This document shows, piece after piece, positions 1 to 6,153 of a stretch of DNA of 37,822 nt; position 1 is the first letter of the stretch; each line of letters begins with the position of its first letter. The position numbers were made by a program, and so were the translations under genes. Origin of the DNA: a virus. Where the stretch lies: positions 1 through 37,822 of the IMG/VR virus record IMGVR_UViG_3300031851_000065. One strand, written 5' to 3'. The notes beneath the pieces are model-generated. The model searched no databases and was not told the origin of the DNA. It worked only from the letters and a program-made list of their open reading frames with translations.

Positions 1-102
1 GCTATTCCTAAATGTTGCATTACTGCTGTGAGTTGTCTGTGCTGTGAAAAGCCAGAATCCTGTGCATCAAAGTGCAACGTTGTTGCCGAGGGTGCGGACT
101 GA
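1..102 (+). pseudogene. 3' fragment of the terminal Cys-rich gene
   Basis: Frame 1 encodes the last 33 residues of the protein at 37384-37686, including its cysteine-rich tail, and stops at TGA 100-102. There is no start codon, because the terminal repeat cuts into the gene. The fragment is silent unless the ends are joined, either in a concatemer or by circularisation; there the full reading frame is restored. Confidence 0.75.
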
Positions 103-238
103 TTTTGGTAAATAAATCTGACAGGGTTATATTATTGCGGCGCGTCCGATAATCCCCCGTGGCCCCACCACCGAAAACAAACGTTTGTTTATATCAACGA
201 TCGTTTACATTGGCACGCCCTATGTCACACGTTTGATT
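1..238. repeat. Left direct terminal repeat
   Basis: Bases 1-238 match 37585-37822 along their whole length with one difference: T at 113 against A at 37697, inside an A-rich run. A repeat of this size at both ends is typical of T7-like genomes, which package concatemers with short direct terminal repeats. An assembly overlap of a circular contig is the alternative, but the mismatch means the two copies were read separately. Confidence 0.85.
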
Positions 239-350
239 GAATCAAGCGTTTGAATGCATCAGGGCTGATTCCAGCGGATCCCGGATCCGTTCCCCGTGGA
301 ACATCAACGACCGTTTACGTTGTTGCCCTCAATATCAACGATCGTTTACA
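178..350. promoter_or_regulatory. AACGATCGTT palindromic repeat family (candidate operators)
   Basis: The 19-base motif ATATCAACGATCGTTTACA occurs at 191-209 and 332-350, with a variant at 301-319 (ACATCAACGACCGTTTACG). Another copy lies in the right terminal repeat at 37775-37793. The core AACGATCGTT is a perfect palindrome. Further palindromes surround it: ACAAACGTTTGT at 178-189 and TTGATTGAATCAA around 233-245. The family is confined to the genome ends, so these look like protein-binding sites (operators or end-recognition sites) rather than general phage promoters. The function is inferred. Confidence 0.45.
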
Positions 351-383
351 CTCTATGCCTCTGGTAGGGTGTTTTCATGCTCT

Positions 384-591
384 TATAAGTCGTTATACTG
401 CAACGACTTGCAACCAATGTAAACAGCCCTAGAAACGCCCTAGAACGCCACCTGACGCCCTCCAATACTGCCCGTACTCTACCCCTCAGAAACCATTCAA
501 ACGATTTCCCGCGTAAGTCGTTATATTGCAGGTACTTACGTTGTGGATAACTTTATTTGAATCATAAGTCTATACGCTTCAAGTACTTATG
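384..591. promoter_or_regulatory. Three related 29-base dyads with TATA centres (candidate operator-promoters)
   Basis: Three 29-base inverted repeats share the plan TAAGTC-TATA-centre-ACTTA. They lie at 384-412 (arms AAGTCGTT/AACGACTT), 512-540 (arms CGTAAGT/ACTTACG) and 563-591 (arms CATAAGT/ACTTATG). Each centre carries a -10-like TATACT, TATATT or TATACG. The third dyad ends just upstream of a perfect TATAAT at 613-618. Such dyads over promoter elements are what repressor-controlled early promoters look like, but no regulator is assigned. Confidence 0.45.
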
Positions 592-671
592 AGATAACTT
601 CATTTAATTCACTATAATATCGAATGAAGCTATTGCATTCCCTTGAATATTGAAGATACTAGAACTGTACT
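590..671 (+). promoter_or_regulatory. Candidate host sigma70 promoters for the early region
   Basis: A perfect TATAAT lies at 613-618, though its -35 region (590-595) is poor. TTGCAT 633-638 is followed after 16 bases by GATACT 655-660. TTGAAT 643-648 is followed after 17 bases by TGTACT 666-671. They lie in an AT-rich stretch upstream of the first gene, where T7-like phages carry host-type promoters. These are matches by eye only. Confidence 0.35.
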
Positions 672-1121
672 CTTTGACAAGTGAATACCCGCCATCCGCC
701 ACCATCCGCGCCACCGGGATGGGCTAGGCAACGATGCCAGCCGAACCGCTCCCGCCTTGATCCGCTTCAGCCGATCCCGCCGACGAGCCAACTAGACTGA
801 CCATCGGGGTGAGATTTCCATCATGATCCTTGCCGATCCGATACGCGCAGACTATCAACAAGGACGATGAACCAATTAGACTGGCCTACATTTGAGAAAG
901 TGTAGGATCTAGACTCCAGTCCGCTTGTCACGCCGATTCTGAAGAATCCGCCGGTGCCAGCGTAGAACGTCGAACGGTGCAGGAACTAGCAGGAATCGAG
1001 CCGTCATATCGTCATAGCAAGCGATCCACGGACAATCGCATCCACCGATAAAAACCCTACGCCATGCGCGGGGGGCCATGAAAGGGTAGGAGCTAGACAA
1101 TACAAATGAGACACTCAAGCC

Positions 1122-1152
1122 GCCATGGTCCGTGAAATTATCGGGCCATGGC
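1122..1152 (+). promoter_or_regulatory. Leader RNA hairpin upstream of first gene
   Basis: GCCATGGTCC (1122-1131) can pair with GGGCCATGGC (1143-1152), giving a 10-base-pair stem with one G-U pair and an 11-base loop. There is no immediate U-run, so it does not look like a simple terminator. It lies about 57 bases upstream of the first start codon and could be a processing site or a leader structure. Confidence 0.4.
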
Positions 1153-1208
1153 GTTTCACTCGTCTAGTATGGCGGGTTTTCAAATCGTACTTCTGAAAGG
1201 GTACAACA

Positions 1209-1583
1209 ATGTCAAACGCTACTATTATCGCTCCCGCTCCCGCAACGTCCGCCGATCTTTCAAAGTGGATCCTCGGGGCAAGGAACGCCGTGAAGGCTTA
1301 CAAGGCTTCACTGTCCATCGAAATGCTGTTCGGTGAAATCGATCTGGAACCGCTCAATGATGCGCGGCTGGCTCTGGGCACGTTGCGGGAATTTGGTGAA
1401 GCTAATCCGGGTGTCCGCACGGCTCTCGAAACCGAGGACGGCACGTTGTCCGTGAACGGCATCGATGCATGGGAGGCCATCGTGGCCGGGTGTGGCATCA
1501 AGGGCGGAACGTCGAAGATCCGCAAGGGCAAGATGTCCAACGTCAAGGCAGCGGGCAAGGCTATCATGTCCAACAAGGGCTGA
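1209..1583 (+). CDS. Early hypothetical protein, first gene of the genome
   Basis: This 124-residue, alanine- and glycine-rich protein has no motif I recognise. The ATG at 1209 follows GAAAGGG (1195-1201) with a 7-base spacer, the same kind of leader used by most genes of the block. Its N-terminus is rich in Ala/Pro/Thr, the middle is acidic, and the C-terminus (about residues 100-124) is basic with many Lys and Gly residues. It is separated from the next gene by a terminator-like hairpin, so it may be transcribed more strongly than the genes behind it. As the first gene to be expressed it would be a candidate host-takeover protein, but only its position supports that. Confidence 0.75.
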   Translation: MSNATIIAPAPATSADLSKWILGARNAVKAYKASLSIEMLFGEIDLEPLNDARLALGTLREFGEANPGVRTALETEDGTLSVNGIDAWEAIVAGCGIKGGTSKIRKGKMSNVKAAGKAIMSNKG

Positions 1584-1609
1584 GGCTAGGCTAGGGGAAT
1601 TCAACTCAA

Positions 1610-1641
1610 CCCGTCATCCCGTGAAAAGGATGGCGGGTTTT
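1610..1641 (+). terminator. Rho-independent terminator or attenuator after the first early gene
   Basis: CCCGTCATCC (1610-1619) pairs with GGATGGCGGG (1628-1637) with one G-U pair, around an 8-base loop, and is followed by TTTT at 1638-1641. The U-run is short, so partial read-through into the next genes is likely. The 3' arm plus T-run (ATGGCGGGTTTTC) recurs near 1169, downstream of the leader hairpin. Confidence 0.6.
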
Positions 1642-1654
1642 CTCATGTCAACAC

Positions 1655-1677
1655 CAACTGAAAGGAATGACCATGCG
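1655..1677 (+). repeat. 23-base translational-leader repeat, copy 1
   Basis: An exact 23-base repeat shared with 1908-1930 contains CTGAAAGGA and the start ATG of the following gene (1673). The match extends into the second codon, so the two genes share their complete initiation region. Confidence 0.8.
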
Positions 1678-1903
1678 GAAGAATCATGATGATGGTAACG
1701 CTGTCGGTATCTGCACGGTGGCGTGGCTCAGTGCAGAGGAACTGGCGGACAACATCGAGGGCGGTGACCCGAGTGAGTGTGTCGCTGGGTATTACTGGTG
1801 GGATGGTGGCCGCGATCTGAAGGCTACCACGTTCACTGCACAAGGACCATACGAGACAAGGCAGGCGGCTGTCGCTGACGCTGTTGAATATGACAGCATG
1901 TAA
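1673..1903 (+). CDS. Small early protein, YYWW paralogue 1
   Basis: This gene encodes a 76-residue acidic protein. An upstream in-frame ATG at 1667 touches the ribosome-binding site AAGGA (1662-1666), so the ATG at 1673, six bases away, is the better start. The protein contains GYYWW followed by GPYETRQAAVADA, and it resembles the product of 3442-3678, which has GYYWW ... GPFDTEQEAIDDA at the same spacing. I associate this YYWW/GPF pattern with a common family of small phage proteins of unknown function. The gene sits between a terminator-like hairpin and the next gene, with identical initiation signals on either side, as if it were a movable cassette. Confidence 0.75.
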   Translation: MRKNHDDGNAVGICTVAWLSAEELADNIEGGDPSECVAGYYWWDGGRDLKATTFTAQGPYETRQAAVADAVEYDSM

Positions 1904-1907
1904 ACAT

Positions 1908-1930
1908 CAACTGAAAGGAATGACCATGCG
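1908..1930 (+). repeat. 23-base translational-leader repeat, copy 2
   Basis: This is identical to 1655-1677 and contains the AAAGGA ribosome-binding site and the ATG at 1926. Shorter relatives lie at 3050-3067 and 3235-3252 (AAAGGACTAACTGATGA) and at 4249-4267 and 4563-4581 (CTGAAAGGAAAGACAATGA). Confidence 0.8.
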
Positions 1931-2132
1931 TGATTATGAAGTGAGAAAGGACGGCCCACTGTGGGCTGTCATCAACGTGCTGACGGGTGAATCGGAGCCG
2001 GGCATGGGTGACTACAGAAACCGCAAGTCTGCTGAAGACGCAGCGGACAATCTCAATGACGCACAAGATGCGTTGCTTGATGTGTTTGAGGGCAAGGATG
2101 CCGTGCGTCCTGTACTCAATGTGATGGGTTAG
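1926..2132 (+). CDS. Small early hypothetical protein
   Basis: This 68-residue acidic protein starts at ATG 1926, six bases after AAGGA. Other in-frame ATGs upstream (1884, 1920) overlap the previous gene or the binding site. The sequence RDYEVRKDGPLWAVINV followed by a segment rich in Asp/Ala/Asn (about residues 33-55) suggests a short beta strand and a helix; no family is recognised. Its initiation region is a copy of that of the gene before it. Confidence 0.7.
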   Translation: MRDYEVRKDGPLWAVINVLTGESEPGMGDYRNRKSAEDAADNLNDAQDALLDVFEGKDAVRPVLNVMG

Positions 2133-2218
2133 TGGAGCATTGAATGGAGAAGATTATTGATAACTATGGACGTGGCTATGTTGAACGGAATTTCAAACCA
2201 ACAAGAAAGGACTATGAC

Positions 2219-2479
2219 ATGAGCGACGACAGAAAGTACAGCGTGCGCATTGATGTGGATGGTACGAATATGAGGCACGTTGAGTATTTTCCCACGTACC
2301 TGCAAGCGATGCAGGCAGGGGAGCGATGGAGGAAGTGGCTACGCATGGGCATCACGGATGGGCTCATCGAAGAGTTCACCGTGTCCGTGTGGGAGTACAC
2401 CGACCACGAGTTCTCCAACCCGTGGACCAAGCGACTTGAGCGAACTGAGCGTAGAAAACAGACAGGAGATATCACATGA
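2219..2479 (+). CDS. Small early hypothetical protein
   Basis: The likely start is ATG 2219, which has GAAAGGA at 2205-2211 and the same ACCAAC-GAAAGGA-ATG arrangement as its neighbours. It gives 86 residues. An in-frame ATG at 2144 with GGAG at 2134-2137 would add 25 residues, and both starts may be used. The protein has an N-terminal beta-like segment (KYSVRIDVDG), aromatic residues in the middle and a basic C-terminus ending in RTERRKQTGDIT. It is not recognised. Its 3' end overlaps the lysozyme start by four bases, so the two are probably translationally coupled. Confidence 0.7.
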   Translation: MSDDRKYSVRIDVDGTNMRHVEYFPTYLQAMQAGERWRKWLRMGITDGLIEEFTVSVWEYTDHEFSNPWTKRLERTERRKQTGDIT

Positions 2480-2865
2480 TAGTCACAACAGTGGCAGCAC
2501 TATTGCTGTCGATGACCCCACTTCACAAGGCCATCCATCAAGTAGAATCCTCGGGTCGTACTGGCTCGGGGATTGTTGGTGATGGGGGCAACGCCATCGG
2601 TCCATTGCAGATCTGGAAAGCATGCTGGACTGATGCAGTGCAGTACGATCCATCCATCGGTGGTACGTATCAAGACTGCAATGACCTTGAGTATTCATGT
2701 AAGATCTTTGATGCCTACGTGGCCCGGTATGCAACCGAGCGTAGGTTGAAGCGTGTACCCACCGATGAGGATCGGGCACGTATCTGGAACGGTGGACCTA
2801 ATGGGTACAAGAAGAAGGCCACCATTAAATACTGGAAGAAAGTAAAGGAGCAACTCAATGGGTGA
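2476..2865 (+). CDS. Phage lysozyme, destabilase/i-type-like endolysin
   Basis: This 129-residue protein has a short hydrophobic N-terminus (residues 2-13, VTTVAALLLS) that could act as a signal-anchor, followed by HKAIHQVESSGR with a probable catalytic Glu24. Then come GDGGNAIGPLQI (residues 35-46, Asp36 a candidate second acid), a Cys-containing middle and a C-terminal WNGGPNGYKKKATIKYWKKV. This pattern is typical of the small lysozyme family related to invertebrate i-type lysozymes found in many phages. It would cleave peptidoglycan. AGGAG at 2464-2468 precedes the start. It is unusual to find the only evident endolysin in the early block, far from the holin candidates at 18829-19405. Confidence 0.75.
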   Translation: MIVTTVAALLLSMTPLHKAIHQVESSGRTGSGIVGDGGNAIGPLQIWKACWTDAVQYDPSIGGTYQDCNDLEYSCKIFDAYVARYATERRLKRVPTDEDRARIWNGGPNGYKKKATIKYWKKVKEQLNG

Positions 2866-3064
2866 AATGGAACGTGTGGTTGTGGTGAATAGTGGACTGC
2901 TGAAGTTGCAGCGTCCTGTACGTAACAAGGATGGATTTGTTGTCGGGTATGACCCTGACACCCATGGCATTGAGGAGATCAACCTCAATGCGGAACTCGA
3001 TTCTATGCAGATTCACATCACGTTTGATGATGGTGAAGAGTGGATATTTGAAAGGACTAACTGA
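2858..3064 (+). CDS. Small early hypothetical protein
   Basis: This 68-residue acidic protein overlaps the lysozyme gene by eight bases (ATGGGTGA), with AAAGGAG lying inside the lysozyme coding sequence. It is mainly beta-like (VVVVNSG, QIHITFDDGEEWIFE) and no family is recognised. It ends in ERTN, as does the next protein, because the shared ribosome-binding-site repeat of the downstream gene is read as coding sequence. Confidence 0.65.
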   Translation: MGEMERVVVVNSGLLKLQRPVRNKDGFVVGYDPDTHGIEEINLNAELDSMQIHITFDDGEEWIFERTN

Positions 3065-3249
3065 TGACTGAAGTAATGACTCAAGTAAGAGTATGGGATG
3101 ATGGCAGCCAGTCATGGGAAAGTGGCTGGTTGTTGGTGTCTACTGATGAAGAGGCAGGTACTGCTGTGGTCAAGGAAGAACATGAAGTCCTTCCTGAAAC
3201 ACGTACCGTTGACTGGGATGACTTCACAACTATTGAAAGGACTAACTGA
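3064..3249 (+). CDS. Small early hypothetical protein
   Basis: This acidic 61-residue protein starts on the ATG that overlaps the preceding TGA, seven bases after AAAGGA (3051-3056). It has a segment (VWDDGSQSWESGWLLV) reminiscent of small beta-barrel proteins and a second strand pair (GTAVVKEEHEVLPETRTVDWDDF), but I cannot name a family. It is in a tight chain of overlapping genes and so is probably translated by re-initiation. Confidence 0.65.
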   Translation: MTEVMTQVRVWDDGSQSWESGWLLVSTDEEAGTAVVKEEHEVLPETRTVDWDDFTTIERTN

Positions 3250-3428
3250 TGATTAAGATGACTGAAATACAGGAGAAGGTACTCGACGAACTCAAGCAGC
3301 GATGGGACAACGTGGGTGAACCATACTCACTACCATGTGATGACTGTGTGATGGTCGTGGTGAGCAGCAACAGAACAGGTATGAAGATGACTCTCGGTAT
3401 TGAGACCGATGGTTACTGTCACTCTTGA
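3249..3428 (+). CDS. Small early hypothetical protein
   Basis: This 59-residue reading frame begins at the ATG overlapping the previous stop (TGATG) behind AAAGGACTAACTG, an exact repeat of the signal before 3064. It encodes a helical N-terminus (EIQEKVLDELKQRW), a CDDC pair and a beta-like second half. No family is recognised. The conserved initiation module and the close packing are the main reasons to accept it. Confidence 0.6.
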   Translation: MIKMTEIQEKVLDELKQRWDNVGEPYSLPCDDCVMVVVSSNRTGMKMTLGIETDGYCHS

Positions 3429-3441
3429 AAGGAGAGACTCA

Positions 3442-3678
3442 ATGAAATTCTACACTGACACTCAAAGGGAGTCGGATCCACATGCCCTGCCGGATGCAGA
3501 GGTGTTCCACTCTAGTGCATATGGGCATGATGTTGAGGGGTATGATGACGGCTACTATTGGTGGCCCTGCTCACCCGGTTGCTTGCCCGATGGTGATCCG
3601 ATTGGACCGTTTGATACTGAACAAGAAGCTATTGATGATGCCCGTGAACGGGCTGGAAATGGAGACAACGATGACTGA
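3442..3678 (+). CDS. Small early protein, YYWW paralogue 2
   Basis: This 78-residue very acidic protein starts at ATG 3442, seven bases after AAAGGAG. It contains GYYWWPCSPGCLPDGDPIGPF followed by DTEQEAIDDARE, a pattern I have seen in many small phage proteins of unknown function. It is a divergent paralogue of the product of 1673-1903, sharing YYWW and GP(F/Y)-T-QA-DA. The paired cysteines (PCSPGC) are absent from the other copy. Its role is unknown. Confidence 0.75.
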   Translation: MKFYTDTQRESDPHALPDAEVFHSSAYGHDVEGYDDGYYWWPCSPGCLPDGDPIGPFDTEQEAIDDARERAGNGDNDD

Positions 3679-4078
3679 AGGACCAACAAGAGAACAGAAA
3701 CTTGCTGCCTGCTCACACTACAGTACGAAGGCATTTGAGAATGCTGAGTGGGATTACTCATGCCCTACCCCTCCTGTCTCTACTGCTAAGTGGAAGCCTG
3801 AAGACTGGATGAAGTGGGTTGATGGTCAAGGTAGCTGGTTCAGAACAACCACAGATGCCTTCCCTCAGGGACGCTTCGAGGGCATCGTCAACTTCCCTGA
3901 TGGTGGACAGTTCACTGCACTGTACAAGTTCAGGTTCGATGCCTGCCTCAATAACATGGTACGCAAGTATCCAAATGCTTCTGAGTATGAGGTTGTTGAG
4001 CATCCGTCTGATAGGAGATTCAAATGCAAGTTGACTCGGTACAGGTACGAGCTAGTAAAGGTGTACGAGGATGAATAA
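3671..4078 (+). CDS. Early hypothetical protein
   Basis: The start at ATG 3671 has GGAG at 3661-3664 and overlaps the previous gene by eight bases; it gives 135 residues. An ATG at 3659 in frame is a less likely start. The protein is rich in aromatic residues (AEWDYSC, WKPEDWMKWVDGQGSWF) and has alternating charged and aromatic segments to the C-terminus (CKLTRYRYELVKVYEDE). No family is recognised. The sequence is well behaved and lies in a continuous operon, so the gene call is firm even though its function is unknown. Confidence 0.75.
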   Translation: MTEGPTREQKLAACSHYSTKAFENAEWDYSCPTPPVSTAKWKPEDWMKWVDGQGSWFRTTTDAFPQGRFEGIVNFPDGGQFTALYKFRFDACLNNMVRKYPNASEYEVVEHPSDRRFKCKLTRYRYELVKVYEDE

Positions 4079-4286
4079 GATAACTGACGTTGAAGTTGCC
4101 CTTGCCTTCAAGAGAATTGAGATCAGTAAACACTTGAGAGAGTTCAAGAGATTACAGAAGGAAGAGCATCCCAAGTGTTCGTATGTGAAGAGGACTGTGC
4201 TTCGTCTCAATGAGGAGGCGGTGGCACTGCAAGCATTGATTGACCAAGCTGAAAGGAAAGACAATGAAGAGACCGTACAAAATTAA
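4071..4286 (+). CDS. Small helical early protein
   Basis: This 71-residue protein overlaps the previous gene by eight bases (ATGAATAA). It is predicted by eye to be almost entirely helical, with heptad-like spacing in VEVALAFKRIEISKHLREFKRL and RLNEEAVALQALIDQAERK, so a short coiled-coil dimer is plausible. No family is named. The end of the gene contains the ribosome-binding site of the next gene and overlaps its start (4264). Confidence 0.65.
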   Translation: MNKITDVEVALAFKRIEISKHLREFKRLQKEEHPKCSYVKRTVLRLNEEAVALQALIDQAERKDNEETVQN

Positions 4287-4566
4287 ACCCTACGCTGAGT
4301 ACCTCAAAGAGAATGATCTCGATGACTCGGGCAGCCCGGACTCTCGTGAGGAAAAACAGATTAGGTACATTGTAAAATCGAAAATGAATCACCTGAAAGA
4401 TCTATGGGATCAAGGTGAGTATGACTTCGAGGCCATGCTTGAAGAGGCCAAGCTACTTACTGATAGCAAAAATGTAGCAAGACTTAATTTTCACGGTAGC
4501 AGGCTGAGGGCCTTCGCAGAGAGGGTTGAGTTCCTCACCCAGCAACTCGTTGACATCGGTAACTGA
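4264..4566 (+). CDS. Early hypothetical protein
   Basis: This 100-residue charged protein starts at ATG 4264 behind CTGAAAGGAAAGACA; an in-frame ATG at 4240 lacks this signal. It begins with a basic segment (MKRPYKIKPYAEYLKEN), has an acidic linker and then helical stretches (KSKMNHLKDLWDQGEYDF, RAFAERVEFLTQQLVD). It is not recognised. The 19-base initiation module is repeated exactly before the next gene (4563-4581). Confidence 0.7.
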   Translation: MKRPYKIKPYAEYLKENDLDDSGSPDSREEKQIRYIVKSKMNHLKDLWDQGEYDFEAMLEEAKLLTDSKNVARLNFHGSRLRAFAERVEFLTQQLVDIGN

Positions 4567-4577
4567 AAGGAAAGACA

Positions 4578-4883
4578 ATGACTGAATCTGTAGAACTTAA
4601 TCTAATGTATAACCTCCTGTCCAAGGGGGACTTTGTTACTGTAAACTTTGGTGACTGTGTGTGTTCCGACAGATCTCGGACTCTCATGGTTACAAGCGGT
4701 GCCCGTACTGTGAAATGTTCATGGGCTAAGGGTGGCCGCATCAGCAGGATTATCCTGAAGAATCCCGACAATCTTGGGGGTGTGAGGTACACACTCCGTA
4801 ATGATGATGGTAAGGTATCTCTTTCCCTTGGAGATATGGCTACCCGTCTTAATAGTATTGAATATTGCAAGGGTAATAACTGA
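4578..4883 (+). CDS. Early hypothetical protein
   Basis: This 101-residue protein starts at ATG 4578 behind the repeated module CTGAAAGGAAAGACA. Much of it is beta-like (GDFVTVNFGDCVCSDRSRTLMV, ARTVKCSWAKGGRISRIILK) with three cysteines, so a small beta-barrel fold is possible. I recognise no family. It lies in the same operon, immediately upstream of the DUF932 gene. Confidence 0.7.
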   Translation: MTESVELNLMYNLLSKGDFVTVNFGDCVCSDRSRTLMVTSGARTVKCSWAKGGRISRIILKNPDNLGGVRYTLRNDDGKVSLSLGDMATRLNSIEYCKGNN

Positions 4884-4908
4884 GTTCTTAATTGAAAGGA
4901 AGACTCAA

Positions 4909-5769
4909 ATGGTTTCAACTATTCCCGTTCCGACTAATAACGTCATGGGTTCATGGGGTAAGGCATACACTACCGAGCAGGTCAGTCGCCTTGCACCTCC
5001 CCCGGTCACCGATACTCACAAGCCTAGAGATCACCACCGTCTGTTCGACATGGTGTCCAATGCCCTTGGTCGTGCTGACTTTGAACACTCAGAGCCAATG
5101 CACTACGTGGGCAACGGCAAGGTCAATGGTCAAGAAGCACCCGCCAAGTTCATGACCGTGATGAATATCAGGCACAACTCAGTCACTGATGATGTTGGTG
5201 GCATGACTATGAATCGTCAGGTGTTCATTCAGAACAGCTACGACAAGTCCATGTCCATCCAGTTGATCACTGGTATCGAGGTGTGTATCTGTTCCAATGG
5301 TCTCACATTCGGTCAGGTCGAGGGTACTATTCGACGTAAGCAGACCAAGAATGTTGAGGATGATATCTACAAGATTGTCTATGGTGGTGTGGATCAGTTG
5401 CTTGGTCAGTTCCAGTCTCAGGAGGAGCAAGTCCAGTCGCTCCAGAATACTGAGATGACCAACCGCATGGCTGACCACATCATCATGGACAGTATGAGGG
5501 CTGGTGTAATCAACCCTGCCGGTGTCAAAGATGTGTGGGATAAGTGGGACAATCCCAACTACAGTGAGTACAAGGAACGCAATGCGTGGTCCCTTGTCAA
5601 CGCATTCACTGAGCGCGGCAGAGGTCGCAGCATCTTCCAACGCCACGGGAGCAACAACAGATTGCTCGAAATTGTCAAGGATTATGCACCGGAAGCAGCA
5701 CCCAAGACAATCACATCAGGGTATGATGATGACGTTGATCAGGTGAAGACTGTCTCCTCCGACTTCTGA
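4909..5769 (+). CDS. DUF932 phage/plasmid-like protein
   Basis: At 286 residues this is the largest early protein. It starts at ATG 4909, eight bases after GAAAGGA. The segment HKPRDHHRLFDMVSNALGRA near residues 40-60, the central GGMTMNRQVFIQNSYDKS, and ITGIEVCICSNGLTFG near residues 115-135 fit the DUF932 family of phage and plasmid proteins. These have been suggested to act in DNA metabolism, but no reaction is established. The second half is helical, and the C-terminus is acidic (YDDDVDQVKTVSSDF). It is the last gene before a strong terminator, which marks the end of the early operon. Confidence 0.7.
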   Translation: MVSTIPVPTNNVMGSWGKAYTTEQVSRLAPPPVTDTHKPRDHHRLFDMVSNALGRADFEHSEPMHYVGNGKVNGQEAPAKFMTVMNIRHNSVTDDVGGMTMNRQVFIQNSYDKSMSIQLITGIEVCICSNGLTFGQVEGTIRRKQTKNVEDDIYKIVYGGVDQLLGQFQSQEEQVQSLQNTEMTNRMADHIIMDSMRAGVINPAGVKDVWDKWDNPNYSEYKERNAWSLVNAFTERGRGRSIFQRHGSNNRLLEIVKDYAPEAAPKTITSGYDDDVDQVKTVSSDF

Positions 5770-5801
5770 TCAATCAAATCTCTACATCTCCCTTTCAGTT
5801 G

Positions 5802-5840
5802 GCCCCCGTATCGGTAACCCCCTCCGATGCGGGGGCTTTA
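5802..5840 (+). terminator. Strong rho-independent terminator closing the early operon
   Basis: GCCCCCGTATCGG (5802-5814) pairs with CCGATGCGGGGGC (5824-5836) along 13 positions with one G-U pair, around a 9-base loop, and is followed by TTTAATTA. It separates the early block from the lysogeny module and RNA polymerase. Confidence 0.85.
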
Positions 5841-5859
5841 ATTACATAAGGAAACAACA

Positions 5860-6078
5860 ATGAATCCCGATAAAGTTATGGAAAGAATGTTGAATGCATT
5901 CAAGCGTGAGCAGGTTATGAGGAGGAAGGCCCGAGCCTTCGCTGAGTCATGGAGAGAAATGTCTAGCACTCAGTTCGCTGAGTGGATTGCAATTGCACTC
6001 GACCGCGATGATGATCTTGATGAGTTCCTTGAACTGATGACTCATGCGATTGACAGGGTGAGGAACCAATCCCACTGA
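5860..6078 (+). CDS. Small hypothetical protein upstream of the lysogeny module
   Basis: This 72-residue, probably all-helical protein starts at ATG 5860 after AAGGA (5848-5852). It is rich in Arg, Glu and Met in its first half (RMLNAFKREQVMRRKARAFAESWREM) and acidic in the second (ALDRDDDLDEFLELM). It contains no named domain. It lies directly behind the early terminator and shares the TTTAATTACATAAGGA leader with the capsid gene, so it may be expressed separately from the early block. Confidence 0.65.
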   Translation: MNPDKVMERMLNAFKREQVMRRKARAFAESWREMSSTQFAEWIAIALDRDDDLDEFLELMTHAIDRVRNQSH

Positions 6079-6153
6079 GTGGTAAACTTTCCTGTTGTTA
6101 TTTGAAAATGTGTTTGTTAGAAACCCACTATATTTAGAGGGGACACCAACAAC

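Larger units (their letters stand above)
239..1208. other. Non-coding early leader (about 970 bases)
   Basis: No convincing gene is visible here; the few short open frames have neither a good ribosome-binding site nor recognisable products. The left half (to about 660) is AT-rich and holds the operator-like dyads. The right half (about 690-1140) is GC-richer and carries a near-repeat of about 15 bases (CCAACTAGACTGACC at 788-802 and CCAATTAGACTGGCC at 872-886), a hairpin at 885-906 (CCTACATT/AGTGTAGG) and a hairpin at 1122-1152. An early promoter and leader RNA region is the most likely role. Confidence 0.6.

Noticed and set aside
237-432. Two overlapping open frames in the leader (237-422 and 250-432)
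   Set aside because: They run through the palindromic operator repeats and have no ribosome-binding site of the type used by the real genes.
674-703. TTGACA at 674-679 as a -35 element
   Set aside because: No acceptable -10 element lies 16-18 bases downstream; that stretch is GC-rich.
909-1118. Minus-strand open frame of 69 codons in the leader
   Set aside because: All supported genes are on the + strand, and the translated sequence has no domain-like character or start signal.
5179-5646. Long minus-strand frame (155 codons) opposite the DUF932 gene
   Set aside because: It lies entirely antisense to a well-supported gene and follows from that gene's codon pattern.
5785-5800. T3/T7-like promoter core AAAGGGAGA on the minus strand near 5795, 20567 and 37102
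   Set aside because: The matches are short, belong to terminator-like hairpins, and there are no minus-strand genes to transcribe.
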